Of a stretch of DNA of 64,000 nucleotides, positions 56,401-64,000 are shown in pieces. How positions within the stretch are numbered: position 1 is the stretch's first letter; each line of letters begins with the position of its first letter. The translations under genes and the position numbers were made by a program. A model generated the notes under the pieces. The model was given only the letters and a program-made list of their open reading frames with translations, did no database searches and was not told the DNA's origin. The stretch is from Solen grandis (lineage: Eukaryota > Mollusca > Bivalvia > Adapedonta > Solenidae): the NCBI GenBank assembly GCA_021229015.1, contig CM037782.1:58339518-58403517 (forward strand). The letters are read 5' to 3'.

Positions 56401-59400
56401 CAGGGGCATCAGACAACCAAGGTAGATAACTCTTGATGAATTTAATATGAATTATGCCCTTTTTAACTTAGAAATTTTGGTCAAAGTTTTGCATGCATAG
56501 AAAATTGTTAAAGTTTTGCGTGCAAGCTACTATCTAGTTTGTATCTCAATAACCATTTATGTATTGACTGAAGTTTATGAATATATTAAGGGCATCAGAC
56601 AACAAGTAAATAACTCTTGATGGAATATATTACAAATATGGCCCCTTTTTAACTTAGAAATTTTGGTTAAAGTTTTGCATGCAAGATCTCAGTATCCAGC
56701 ATGGGATTGATTGAAACATCTTAATATGTTAAGGGGTATCATACTTTCATGGTAGATAACTCTTGATGGAATAATGTTACAAATTATGGCCCTTTGAACT
56801 TAAATTTTGGTTAAGTTTGCATGCAAGGTACTTTCATGCTAATATCTCAGTATCCAGGCATGGATTGATTTGAAACATCTTAATATGTTTAGGGTTCATA
56901 CTTTCATGGTAGATAACTCTTGATAGAATATGTTACAAATTATTGCCCTTTTACTTAAAATTTGGTAAGTTTTGTATCAGGATACTTTCATGTAATATCT
57001 CAGATCCAGGCATGCGATTGATTTTAAACATCCTTAATATGTTTAGAGTATATACTATCAAGGTATATATTTTAAAATTGCAAGTTTGGCCCCTTTTAAC
57101 TTAGAAAATTTGGTAAAGTTTGCATGCAAATACTTTCATTTATATCTCAGAGTCCAGGCAGGATTATTATAACATCTTTGATATGTTTAGAGGTTCATAC
57201 TATAAAGAAGATAACACTTGATGGAATATATTAGAAATTATGACCCCCTTTTAACTTAGAATTTGGTTAAATTTGATTCAAACTCATACTATCCAGCTTA
57301 TTCTCAGAAATGCTTCAGGGGCATCAGAAACTAAGGAGATAACTTTTGACTGAATTTATGCAAATTATGGCCCTTTTCTACTTGGATTTTTTGTAAAGTT
57401 TGCATGCACAGTGTTATTGTGCTTATGTCTCAGTAACTAGCATGATTGATTTTAGACATCATAAAAATTAAAGGGTATCAGACTATCAAAGTATATCATT
57501 TTTGACTATTATTATGTACAGGGTATGTGAAGGGCAAGAATTGAAATAGATTTCATTTGATTTACCAACAAGCATTTTGAATAGTCGAGCGTGCTGTCCC
57601 CTGACAGCTCTTGTTTAATATATTTTTAATATGTTATATTTACTGATGGATCTGTGTGTTTGTGTTGAAGGAGCTGGTACAGGATGGACCAGCGCCCTGG
57701 GCGACCACAAACAACTTGTCCTTTATAGCGGAGCAGGTCTCCCACCATCCACCTAGTAAGTCAAGCTTGTATACTTGCCCCCAACCTGTCTAACAAACTA
57801 GAAATAATTTGCACTTGAACAATGATATTACTTATACCTTTAATTGAGTATAATACTTTTTAAAAAGTTCAAAACTCTTTAGCAATGAAATTGTCACTGT
57901 AGTTTAAATCCTGGTGATAATTTCATTATTCTATATTTAATTAAAAACTCAAATCTGTTGACTACATATCCCACCACAGCTAAAATCTAACAGCTGAAAT
58001 GGTGAAAAATTTATTTGTAAATTTTATAGATGTCAGTGATAATGTTGTTGAAATTTGATAGATATGGTAGTTTTAAAATGATATTGTTTTTCATTTCAGT
58101 TTCTGCATTCTATGCCGAGCACCCCAAGAAGCGTATAACGCTGGATGGTTATATCTGGACCAAGTCCAAGTTTCTGGGCCTGTCTATAGGTGTACATATG
58201 ATTGGCCAGGCGGTGGTGTCCATCCTGGACTGGGATGAGGAGTACATCATTACCTTCCCTAATGGATATGGCAGGTATGTGTGGCTGGACCTGTTGATTC
58301 TGTTGTTTTTTTTCCTTCTATATCAGGATCCATATAAAGAGGTGATCCATTTGAAAATATCTTTAAATTCAAGAAAGTGATAGTTTTTTAAAAATTGTCA
58401 GAAAGTCCTTCCCCATCATAAAAAGCGGGCCTAGGGATTTGACAAAATTCATTAGACAGGCATTATTTATAATGCTGCCAGAATATTACAAGATATTTGG
58501 AACAATCATATAGAAATTTTTGCAAGACTGAGACTGAGAAGTCAAATGGTACTTGTCAAAATTACTACTAGACCTTATGGTATTGGCATTATTGCTTACT
58601 ATGCATAATTTATTAACATAGAGTGTTAATTCCTATCAGTTTGTCAGTTATCATAGTGTCTTTTTGATCACATTTATAGATATATACAATATAGAAAAAT
58701 GCATTCATGAGGAATGGTGGGAAAAATTGAAATGCTTGGAATATCACAAGGCTCAGAAAACCAAGTGTTTTTCCCCATCTGTTTTTATGCACAGGAACTA
58801 GGAATATGTCATGTGTGATGCTTGAATACCCGGTAATTGTTCCTCAAATAAGTACAGGTTTTGTTTCATCTGCTGTAAGCAAAAGTAACACATAGGGATC
58901 ACCTTCTCGTCGTCTGTCTGTGCATTCCGTAATAATAGAATAAGGGGCCATGGCCCTTTAAAAAAATCAAGAAATAACAAAAGAAATGGCCCCTTGCTCC
59001 AATATGGCTGCATGTCTGTCCATCCATCTGTCCATCTGTCTGTCTGTCCATCACATGTTTTCTGTCACAGCAGAAATACATGTGTTCCAGAGAATACTCT
59101 TGTACTGTACATAAAATGATAAGACCATGCAGCATTTTGTCATATACTTTGATTTTTAGCTCACCAGAGCACAAAGTGCTCAAGATGATATATGGTGCTA
59201 ATAAATACCCATAGTTGTGTCACATAGGGATCACTTTTCCGTTATCTGTCTGTCCATCACACTTTTTCCTGATAGCATCGGCAGGTGACACACGTGTTCC
59301 AAAGAACACTCTTGTTTTTTATCTAATTGTGGTTTTGGTTATGTGTTCACTTCAAAGATTAAAAACAGCAACAAAACACACACTTGAAGGAAGATAAAAA

Positions 59401-60019
59401 GAAAAACCTTGTACAGCAAAACTACCTGAAATTTTCATTATAAATAGTAGAGATTTGTATTTTTATTCAGATATTGAGAGGCAGTTTTTACACTCCACAC
59501 TTGCTAAAATTTAGCCTTGTTAAAAGTAATTTGAGCTTGGGAAAGGAAGATAAAGACAAGCATCTGTTGTCACTTCAGATCTATCCTGACGGTGCCATGG
59601 GTGGAGCTAGGAGGTACTGTGACTGTGTCATGTGCAAAGACTGGTTATAACGCCACAGTGGAGTTTCTCACTAAACCTTTCTATGGTGGCAAGAAACACA
59701 GAATCTCAGGAAATGTTTACACTCCTGGGGACAAGAAACCCATCTGTGTGTTAGATGGGGAGTGGAATGGAATTGTGTGGGCCAAACACGACACAGGGGT
59801 AGGTCATATGTTTACTTTTTTTTTTAAGAGTGGACATAGAATAGAAAAAAATTCATAGGAGTGTTTATGGCAACTTATATCACAGATTGTCTTGCCAACT
59901 ATATAAGCAGGAATGTGCTTGTTATGGCTTGGCTTTGAGGTAAGCAGCATGTTACTCTAGACCCCATCTCAGTCCTCTTTGATTGAGACAGAAACAAGAG
60001 CAGTAGCAAACTGGCTGTT

Positions 60020-60057
<38 letters not shown>

Positions 60058-63019
60058 AGACACAGAAATTTCTGGGGCATGTGACAGGCCTATGCAAGTG
60101 TATACTATTGTTTTTAGCTCACCTGAGCCAGAGGCTCAAGGTGAGCTATTGTGACCGGTCTTCGTCCGTCGTCCGTCCGTCCGTCGTCCGTCCGTCCGTC
60201 CGTCGTCCGTCAACATTTTGCTTCAAACGACATCTCCTCCTTAACCGCTTGGTCAATTTTGATAAAACTTTACAGGGATGTTCCTTGGGTGGTCCCCTTT
60301 CAAAGTTGTTCAAAGAATTGAATTCCATTTGGAATTCTGGTTGCCATGGCAACGGAAAGAAAAAACTTAAAATGTCTTCTTCTCCAAAACAACCAACTGA
60401 ATTTCAAAATGTTTTGGCACAGATGTTCCTTTGGTAAGTGTCTACCAAGATTGTTCAAATTATTTGGATCCGTAAAAAAACATGGCCGCCAGGGGCGTGG
60501 CTAGTTTTCCTTAGATGCCTATACTCAAATCTTAAAAAATCTTCTCCTCCAAAACTGCTGGCTGAATTTCAAAATGTTTTGGCACAGATACTCCTTGAGT
60601 AAGTGTCTACCAAGATTGTTCAAATTATTTGGATCCATAAAAAAACGTGGCTGCCAGGGGCGGGGCTAGTTTTCCTTATATGTCTATAGTGAAAACTAAA
60701 AAATCTTCTTATCCAAAACTACTGGCTTGATTTCAAATTGTTTTGACACAGATGTTCCTTGATTAAATGTCTATCAAGACTGTTCAAATTATTTGGATCC
60801 ATAAAAAAACATGGCCGCCAGGGGCGGGGCTTATTTGCCTTATATGTATAAAGAGAAACCTTAAAAAACATCTCCTCTGAAACCACTGGACAGAATTTGA
60901 TTAAACTTGGCAGGGATGATCCTTGGATCAACCTTCACAAAAGTTGTTAAAATAAACTTGATCCATGTAGAACTCTGGTTGCCATGGCAATAAAAAGAAA
61001 AAAAAATATGAAAACTTTAAAAATCATCTTCTTCAAAACTACTGACCAGATTTTAAAATAAATTGGTACAGGTGTTCCTTGGGTCAACCTCTATCAAAGT
61101 TGCTAAAATTATTCCGATCCGTAAAAAAACATGGCTGCCAGGGGCGGGGCTTATTTGCCTTATATGTATATAGAGAAACCTTTAAACAACATCTCCTCTG
61201 AAACCACTGGACAGAATTTGATTAAACTTGGCAGGGATGATCCTTGGATCAACCTTCACAAAAGTTGCTAAGATAAACTTGATCCATGTAGAACTCTGGT
61301 TCCCATGGCAACAAAAAGAAAAAAAATGAAAACTTTAATATCATCTTCAAACTACTGGCCAGATTTTAAAATAAATTGGTACAGATGTTCCTTGGGTCAA
61401 CCTCTACCAAAGTTGCTAAAATTATTCCGATCCGTAAAAAAACATGGCCGCCAGGGGCGGGGCTTATTTGCCTTATATGTATATAGGGAAACTTTAAACA
61501 AACATCTCCTCTGAAACCACTGGACAGAATTGATTAAACTTGGCAGGGATGATCCTTGGTCAACTTCACAAAAGTTGCTAAAATAAACTTGATCCATGTT
61601 AGAACTCTGGTTGCCATGGCAACAAAAAGAAGAAAAAAATGAAACTTTAAAAATCTATCTTCTTCAAACTACTGACCAGATTTTAAAATAAATTGGTACA
61701 GGTGTTACTTGGGTCAACCTCTACCAAAGTTAAAATTTTCGATCCGTAAAAAACATGGCCGCCAGGGGCGGGGCTTATTTGCCTTATATGTATATAGGGA
61801 AAACTTTAATCAACATTTCCTCTGAAACCACTGGACAGAATTTGATTAAATTTGGCAGGAATGATCCTTGGGTCAACCTTCACAAAAGTTGCTAAAATAA
61901 ACTTGATCCATATAGAACTCTGGTTGCCATGGCAACAAAAAGAAAAAAATATGAAAACTTTAAAAATCATCTTCTTCAAAACTACTGGCCAGATTTTAAA
62001 ATAAATTGGTACAGATGTTCCTTGGGTCAACCTCTACCAAAGTTGCTAAAAATTTTCCGATCCGTAAAAAACATGGCCGCCAGGGGCGGGGCTTATTTGC
62101 CTTATATGTATATAGGGAAAACTTTAATCAACATTTCCTCTGAAACCACTGGACAGAATTTGATTAAATTTGGCAGGAATGATCCTTGGGTCAACCTTCA
62201 CAAAAGTTGCTAAAATAAACTTGATCCATATAGAACTCTGGTTGCCATGGCAACAAAAAGAAAAAAATATGAAAACTTTAAAATCATCTTCTTCAAAACT
62301 ACTGGCCAGATTTTAAAATAAATTGGTACAGATGTTCCTTGGGTCAACCTCTACCAAAGTTGCTAAAAATTTTCCGATCCGTAAAAAACATGGCCGCCAG
62401 GGGCGGGGCTTATTTGCCTTATATGTATATAGGGAAAACTTTAATCAACATTTCCTCTGAAACCACTGGACAGAATTTGATTAAATTTGGCAGGAATGAT
62501 CCTTGGGTCAACCTTCACAAAAGTTGCTAAAATAAACTTGATCCATATAGAACTCTGGTTGCCATGGCAACAAAAAGAAAAAAATATGAAAACTTTAAAA
62601 ATCATCTTCTTCAAAACTACTGGCCAGATTTTAAAATAAATTGGTACAGATGTTCCTTGGGTCAACCTATTTATCTCAGGTGAGCGATTTAGGGCCATCA
62701 TGGGCCTCTTGTATCAATTAACGCATTTGTTTTTACTTTGACTGGGAAACAAATTCTTACAACTTATACTAATCTCTCACAAAAGTTCCTTGGTTGAACT
62801 AGTACTTAATGTATAGGAAGGCTACGAAAATTCCCCTCCCCTGATAGGGATTGAACACACAACTTTTGGATTTGCAGTCATGTACTTTACTACAGTTCTC
62901 CGTAATGGCCTGTATTTATGCTTTCAGAGAAGTGAGGCTTTTGTTGACACAAAAAATCTTCCAATCATCAAAAAGCAAGTAAAGCCAAGAGAAGAACAGG
63001 GGGAATTTGAATCGAGAAG
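43578..63019 (+). CDS. OSBPL9: Oxysterol-binding protein-related protein 9-like gene (partial at both ends)
   Basis: ORP9 exchanges PI4P for phosphatidylserine or sterol at ER-trans-Golgi contacts. Exons: 43578-43656, 44406-44488, 45851-46075, 50269-50371, 51480-51594, 52103-52230, 53109-53138, 54471-54633, 54876-55044, 57671-57755, 58100-58274, 59579-59798, 62928-63019. All borders are GT-AG and the phases join without a break (555 codons). Order of parts: end of a PH domain ([14 protein letters not shown]), a helical linker, an FFAT-type motif ([14 protein letters not shown]), and the ORD lipid-transfer domain from [14 protein letters not shown] to [17 protein letters not shown]. The ORD is closest to vertebrate ORP9, and the [12 protein letters not shown] segment also fits ORP9 better than ORP10/11. 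The first PH exons (probably in the N gap) and the last exon(s) (beyond 63019) are missing. Introns are large and filled with repeats. Confidence 0.93.
45851..46075 (+). CDS. OSBPL9: OSBPL9 helical linker exon
   Basis: 75 codons, phase 0 at both ends: [20 protein letters not shown], then [19 protein letters not shown] and [16 protein letters not shown]. It is amphipathic and helix-rich, and corresponds to the region after the PH domain that in mammals supports pairing with ORP10/ORP11 (family knowledge). Confidence 0.9.
46264..46600 (+). mobile_element. tRNA-derived SINE (family 2), full length
   Basis: The head GGTGGCCGAGTGGTTAGAG (A-box) is duplicated in tandem, followed by a B-box GGGTTCGGTCC. 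The body contains GTGGTATCATGCCACATGTC, and it ends CCCAATAAACAAACAAACAA. Related pieces are at 53661-53890 (head and body) and at 48105-48215, 51268-51460 and 54283-54425 (3' parts). Confidence 0.7.
46894..47047 (-). mobile_element. tRNA-derived SINE (family 1)
   Basis: AACTTATACTAATCCTTCTT, then GGTTCCTGGGTTGGACCAGT and a CACTGGAACATTGCAGCG end. Same family as 40286-40452. Confidence 0.55.
47952..48045. repeat. 15-bp tandem repeat, about six copies
   Basis: Six near-exact copies of CATGGTATATGATTC. In the minus direction each unit reads as part of a repeated YHGII-type ORF, which is a by-product. It is intronic in OSBPL9. Confidence 0.92.
48225..48460 (+). mobile_element. TTAA MITE family 2, diverged copy
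   Basis: CTCTTACCTCATATAG, then TTTTGACGCCTTGGCAAACAG, GTCTGATCAGGTTCTACTC and TATTCATGAGGTGA. It shares blocks with 49342-49557, but the TTAA ends are not preserved. Confidence 0.45.
49342..49557 (+). mobile_element. TTAA MITE family 2, best copy
   Basis: Left end AATCCTTTACTTCAAATAGA (diverged); right end ATTCATGAGGTAAAGGGTTAA. The interior has GATCAGTCTGATAAGGTTCT and CTCCTCAGTTTGC. The end is like family 1 but with TACCTCATG in place of CCCTCATA. Confidence 0.55.
49614..49633. repeat. 20-bp C homopolymer
   Basis: An uninterrupted run of C inside a family-1 SINE-like stretch. Its length is unreliable in assemblies. Confidence 0.9.
51480..51594 (+). CDS. OSBPL9: OSBPL9 exon with FFAT motif
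   Basis: Encodes [19 protein letters not shown]. The core DFFDAEE matches the FFAT consensus EFFDAxE with Asp for Glu at position 1 and has an acidic/Ser tract upstream. This is the docking site for ER VAP proteins. Vertebrate ORP9 has an EFYDADE version at the same place. Confidence 0.9.
51638..51797 (-). mobile_element. tRNA-derived SINE (family 1)
   Basis: ATCCTTCTCAATGGTTTCTT, then CCTGGGGTTCTAACCCATGG and ACCCCTGGACCAAGGCTTTG. B-box and A-box are on the minus strand. It begins about 45 bp after an OSBPL9 exon. Confidence 0.6.
52518..52735 (+). mobile_element. TTAA MITE family 2, diverged copy
   Basis: GATGCATTTGCAAACAGGGC, then AGACCCAGATCAGACGACTCC and TTAATATTCATCATGGC. The ends are eroded. 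Confidence 0.4.
52800..53041 (-). mobile_element. TTAA-flanked hairpin MITE, copy 6
   Basis: The left end is eroded (GTAATAACTTCCCTCATATAG); the right end GAGGGAAAGGGTTAA is intact. The hairpin arms carry several changes (GCGTAAACTTTGATCAGCC; GAGTTACTTGCAGTCTGATC), so this copy is older than the others. Confidence 0.75.
53109..53138 (+). CDS. OSBPL9: OSBPL9 30-nt microexon
   Basis: ATTTCAG/ACC...GGGT/GTAAGT, phase 1 on both sides, encoding about LYDDKEEEG. Skipping it would keep the frame, so it may be alternatively spliced. It lies in the acidic linker just before the ORD. Confidence 0.75.
53661..53890 (+). mobile_element. tRNA-derived SINE (family 2)
   Basis: GGCCAGGGTAGCTTTAAGGT, then TTAGAGCATCTACCCTGTAA and GGTCATGGGTTCAGTTCCTG, then the body block TTGCTTGGTGTTCAACATG. 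A-box and B-box are at tRNA spacing. Confidence 0.6.
54471..55044 (+). CDS. OSBPL9: OSBPL9 ORD N-terminal part (two exons)
   Basis: Exon 54471-54633 encodes [20 protein letters not shown], then [20 protein letters not shown]; this is the lid/entry region. Exon 54876-55044 encodes [19 protein letters not shown], then [23 protein letters not shown] is the conserved loop whose Lys/Asn contact the PI4P headgroup in ORPs. Confidence 0.93.
55066..55201 (-). mobile_element. tRNA-derived SINE (family 1)
   Basis: ATCCTTCTTGGTGGTTTATG, then TTAGACCAGTACTTTGCCCC and GGGGTTTGAACTCACAGC. It lies about 20 bp past the exon ending at 55044. Confidence 0.55.
55565..56052. mobile_element. Diverged 257-bp-family MITE (copy 3), split by another MITE
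   Basis: Left end CTTGAATTCTACCAATGGTA, then CTTAGCACAAAGTA; right end TGCTTAGTGCTAAGTATTGT, then TGATGGATTTCGAATC. Inside, 55642-55882 is a TTAA MITE, so the element reads about 245 bp once that is removed. Confidence 0.65.
55642..55882 (-). mobile_element. TTAA-flanked hairpin MITE, copy 7 (nested)
   Basis: TTAACCCATTCCCTCATATAG at the left, GAGGGAAAGGGTTAA at the right, and an intact hairpin CAGCCTGCGAGTTACTCGCA. It is inserted in the older MITE at 55565-56052. Confidence 0.85.
56245..57615 (+). mobile_element. Tandem-repeat element with GACTATTC subterminal inverted repeat, CTTGTT-ending
   Basis: Left: TAGCTGGACTATTCGAAGAA, then GTCGCCCTTGCGTCGG. The body is six or seven units of about 170-200 bp marked by TAACTTAGAAATTTTGGT, AAAGTTTTGCATGCAAG and GATAACTCTTGATG. 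Right: TTTTGAATAGTCGAGCG, then a hairpin GCTGTCCCCTGACAGC and TCTTGTT. Partial copies are at 29095-29345 and, reversed, 17550-17655 and 16890-17000. Confidence 0.75.
57671..57755 (+). CDS. OSBPL9: OSBPL9 signature exon (EQVSHHPP)
   Basis: Encodes [20 protein letters not shown] followed by PP. The His-His pair of the OSBP family signature binds the PI4P phosphate and is intact, so lipid exchange activity is expected. Confidence 0.95.
58100..59798 (+). CDS. OSBPL9: OSBPL9 ORD core exons
   Basis: Exon 58100-58274 encodes [20 protein letters not shown], then [16 protein letters not shown] and [13 protein letters not shown]. Exon 59579-59798 encodes [20 protein letters not shown], then [14 protein letters not shown] and [15 protein letters not shown]. 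These are barrel strands conserved across the ORP9/10/11 group. Confidence 0.93.
59157..59312 (+). mobile_element. Short TTTTAGCTCACC element, reduced
   Basis: TTTTAGCTCACCAGAGCACA, then AAGTGCTCAAGATGA, a GTCTGTCCATCAC block, and an end AAAGAACACTCTTGTTTT. A similar block lies at 58880-59110 (ending AATACTCTTGT). Confidence 0.5.
60114..62714 (+). mobile_element. Large tandem-repeat element in OSBPL9 intron 12
   Basis: Left end TTTTTAGCTCACCTGAGCC with foldback GGCTCAAGGTGAGC, then a GTCCGTCC-rich run (60160-60210). The body is about seven units; the last three (from 61753, 62071 and 62388) are about 317 bp and nearly identical, while earlier ones are diverged. Unit markers are ACATGGCCGCCAGGGGCGGG, TCTGAAACCACTGGACAGAA and CTCTGGTTGCCATGGCAAC. 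Right end ATCTCAGGTGAGCG, a hairpin AGGGCCATCATGGGCCT, then CTTGT. The ORFs through it are by-products of the repeat. Confidence 0.85.
62746..62912 (-). mobile_element. tRNA-derived SINE (family 1)
   Basis: GGGAAACAAATTCTTACAAC, then TTATACTAATCTCTCAC and GATAGGGATTGAACACACAA, with TACTTTACTACAGTTCTCCG at the end. It ends about 15 bp before an OSBPL9 splice acceptor. Confidence 0.55.
62928..63019 (+). CDS. OSBPL9: OSBPL9 last visible exon
   Basis: Acceptor CTTTCAG/AGAAGT. Encodes [19 protein letters not shown], then [11 protein letters not shown], to a donor AAG/GTGAGA. In vertebrate ORP9 this is followed by an LWKDVT segment and a C-terminal helix, which are not present before the window ends. 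Confidence 0.92.
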
Positions 63020-63489
63020 GTGAGAAATGCATCTGCCAGTCTTACGTTTTCTCAGTTGTTACTTTCCACACTTGTGCTGGAGTGCACACTTTACAATGTC
63101 ATGTTTATCAGTAATGATGTACAAGGACATTGCTATACTATATGGCAAGAGCAAGGCAAGGGTCCTGATTCTTCAATCCCTTTGGCCTATATTCTATACT
63201 CAGACTCCAGTGTGCATATTTTCAAAGTGATAACTTTCTAATTCTATCAATATCTCATAGACCATTATTATTATTAGGCTGAAATATAGACTTAAAATCT
63301 TGATAAATTATAATGGAATCTGTGTTTTAATGGAACGTGTAATAAAGAATGTATACTGTTCGAAACCAACGATTGATTTACTTATTAGTGATATAAAACT
63401 GCACAGTTTTAAGAGTTAAATGTATGAAAAATAGATTAAAAAGAGTTTCATATTCTTCTTGATTTCCATTCCACCTGATGCCCATTGTT

Positions 63490-63684
63490 AGTCCCCTACC
63501 AGTGTAACCGGAGGGGACTATGGGTTTGCCCTCCATCTGTCTGTCCATCCGTCCTTCCGTCCGTCAGTCCATCAGTTCGTCCACAAAAACTGGATCCCAT
63601 GATAACTCAAAAAGTACTGAAGATATTTCTATGAAACTTGAAATATGGATAGATGGCTGTATGGAGATTATGCACGTCTTTTTT
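63490..63684 (+). mobile_element. Start of an AGTCCCCTAC-ended element, interrupted
   Basis: GTCCCCTACCAGTGTAACCG, then GGAGGGGACTATGGGTTTGC and a GTCTGTCCATCC run, then GATAACTCAAAAAGTACTGA. It is cut off by another element starting at 63685. Confidence 0.5.
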
Positions 63685-64000
63685 AGCTCACCTGAGCACA
63701 AAGTGCTCAAGGTGAGCTTTTGTGATCGCCCTTCGTCCGGCGTCGTCCGTCGTCCGTCGTGCGTCGTCCGTCGTCAACAATTTGCTTTAAACGACATCTC
63801 CTCTGAAACCTCTGGACAGAATTTAATTAAACTTGGCAGGAATGTTCCTTGGGTGAGGCTCTACAAAAGTTGCTAAAATAAAGTTGATCCATGAAGAACT
63901 CTGGTTGCCATGGCAACAAAAAGAAAAATAATTTGAAAACTTTAAAAATCATCTCCTTCAAAACTACTGGCCAGATTTCAAAATAATTTGGTACATATGT
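63685..64000 (+). mobile_element. TTTTAGCTCACCTGAGC element, runs off the window
   Basis: Left end TTTTTAGCTCACCTGAGCAC, AAAGTGCTCAAGGTGAGC foldback, and a GTCGTCCGTC run, followed by one unit of the same 317-bp type as 60114-62714 (CTCTGGTTGCCATGGCAAC at 63899). The end is outside the window. Confidence 0.8.

Noticed and set aside
58030..58380. 116-codon ORF as a single exon
   Set aside because: Only 58100-58274 is coding: an acceptor at 58097-58099 and a donor at 58275 give the right ORP9 phase. The flanks of the ORF are intron.
59979..60437. 152-codon plus-strand ORF
   Set aside because: It crosses a 35-base T run (poly-Phe) and a GTCCGTCC microsatellite, then the first tandem unit of the 60114-62714 element. 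No conserved motif.

Overview
This is animal nuclear DNA: AT-rich, with split genes, GT-AG introns, and a high load of short repeats. The mix of repeats points to a bivalve mollusc, probably a heterodont clam or mussel such as the Dreissena/Mercenaria group. It includes elements starting near TTTTAGCTCACCTGAGC and ending in a hairpin plus CTTGTT, TTAA-flanked MITEs, tRNA-derived SINEs and tandem arrays. The species call is an inference from repeat style, not a match I could run.

Three protein genes are supported exon by exon. (1) A thiopurine S-methyltransferase-like gene (copy 1) lies on the minus strand from 24463 down to 12567 in eight exons. Its third coding exon carries a 52-nt deletion relative to copy 2. 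(2) A second TPMT-like gene (copy 2) lies on the plus strand from 38108; six exons are visible to 41600, then a 100-N assembly gap (41868-41967) removes the rest. The copies are divergent, share exon boundaries and even intron sequence, and so are a fairly recent inverted duplication. (3) An OSBPL9/ORP9-type oxysterol-binding-protein-related gene on the plus strand has 13 exons from 43578 to 63019: end of a PH domain, linker, FFAT-type motif, and most of the lipid-transfer ORD domain with EQVSHHPP. Its first exons are probably in the gap and its last exon(s) are beyond the window.

The left 12 kb has no recognisable host gene. It holds a decayed Mutator-like element with terminal inverted repeats made of short tandem repeats (about 862-2358) and a 257-bp MITE (7725-7981). 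The TPMT copy 1 introns hold TTAA MITEs, tandem-repeat elements, and an element bracketed by clusters of ACGTACGT palindromes that contains a spliced reading frame of unknown function (20220-22400).

The 13.6-kb spacer between the two TPMT copies holds a complete miniature LTR retrotransposon (25768-26154) whose LTRs carry tRNA-like Pol III promoter boxes, a satellite array of about 185-bp units (29850-33320) with two inverted outlying units (27355-27700), a hAT transposase remnant (33391-34532), and a LINE tail (35680-36060). OSBPL9 introns hold SINEs, MITEs and two large tandem-repeat elements (56245-57615, 60114-62714).

The strongest candidate for something little described is the miniature LTR element with a tRNA-type promoter inside its LTR. 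After that come the ACGTACGT-bracketed element with its unknown spliced ORF, and the common hairpin-CTTGTT end shared by several otherwise unrelated tandem-repeat families.
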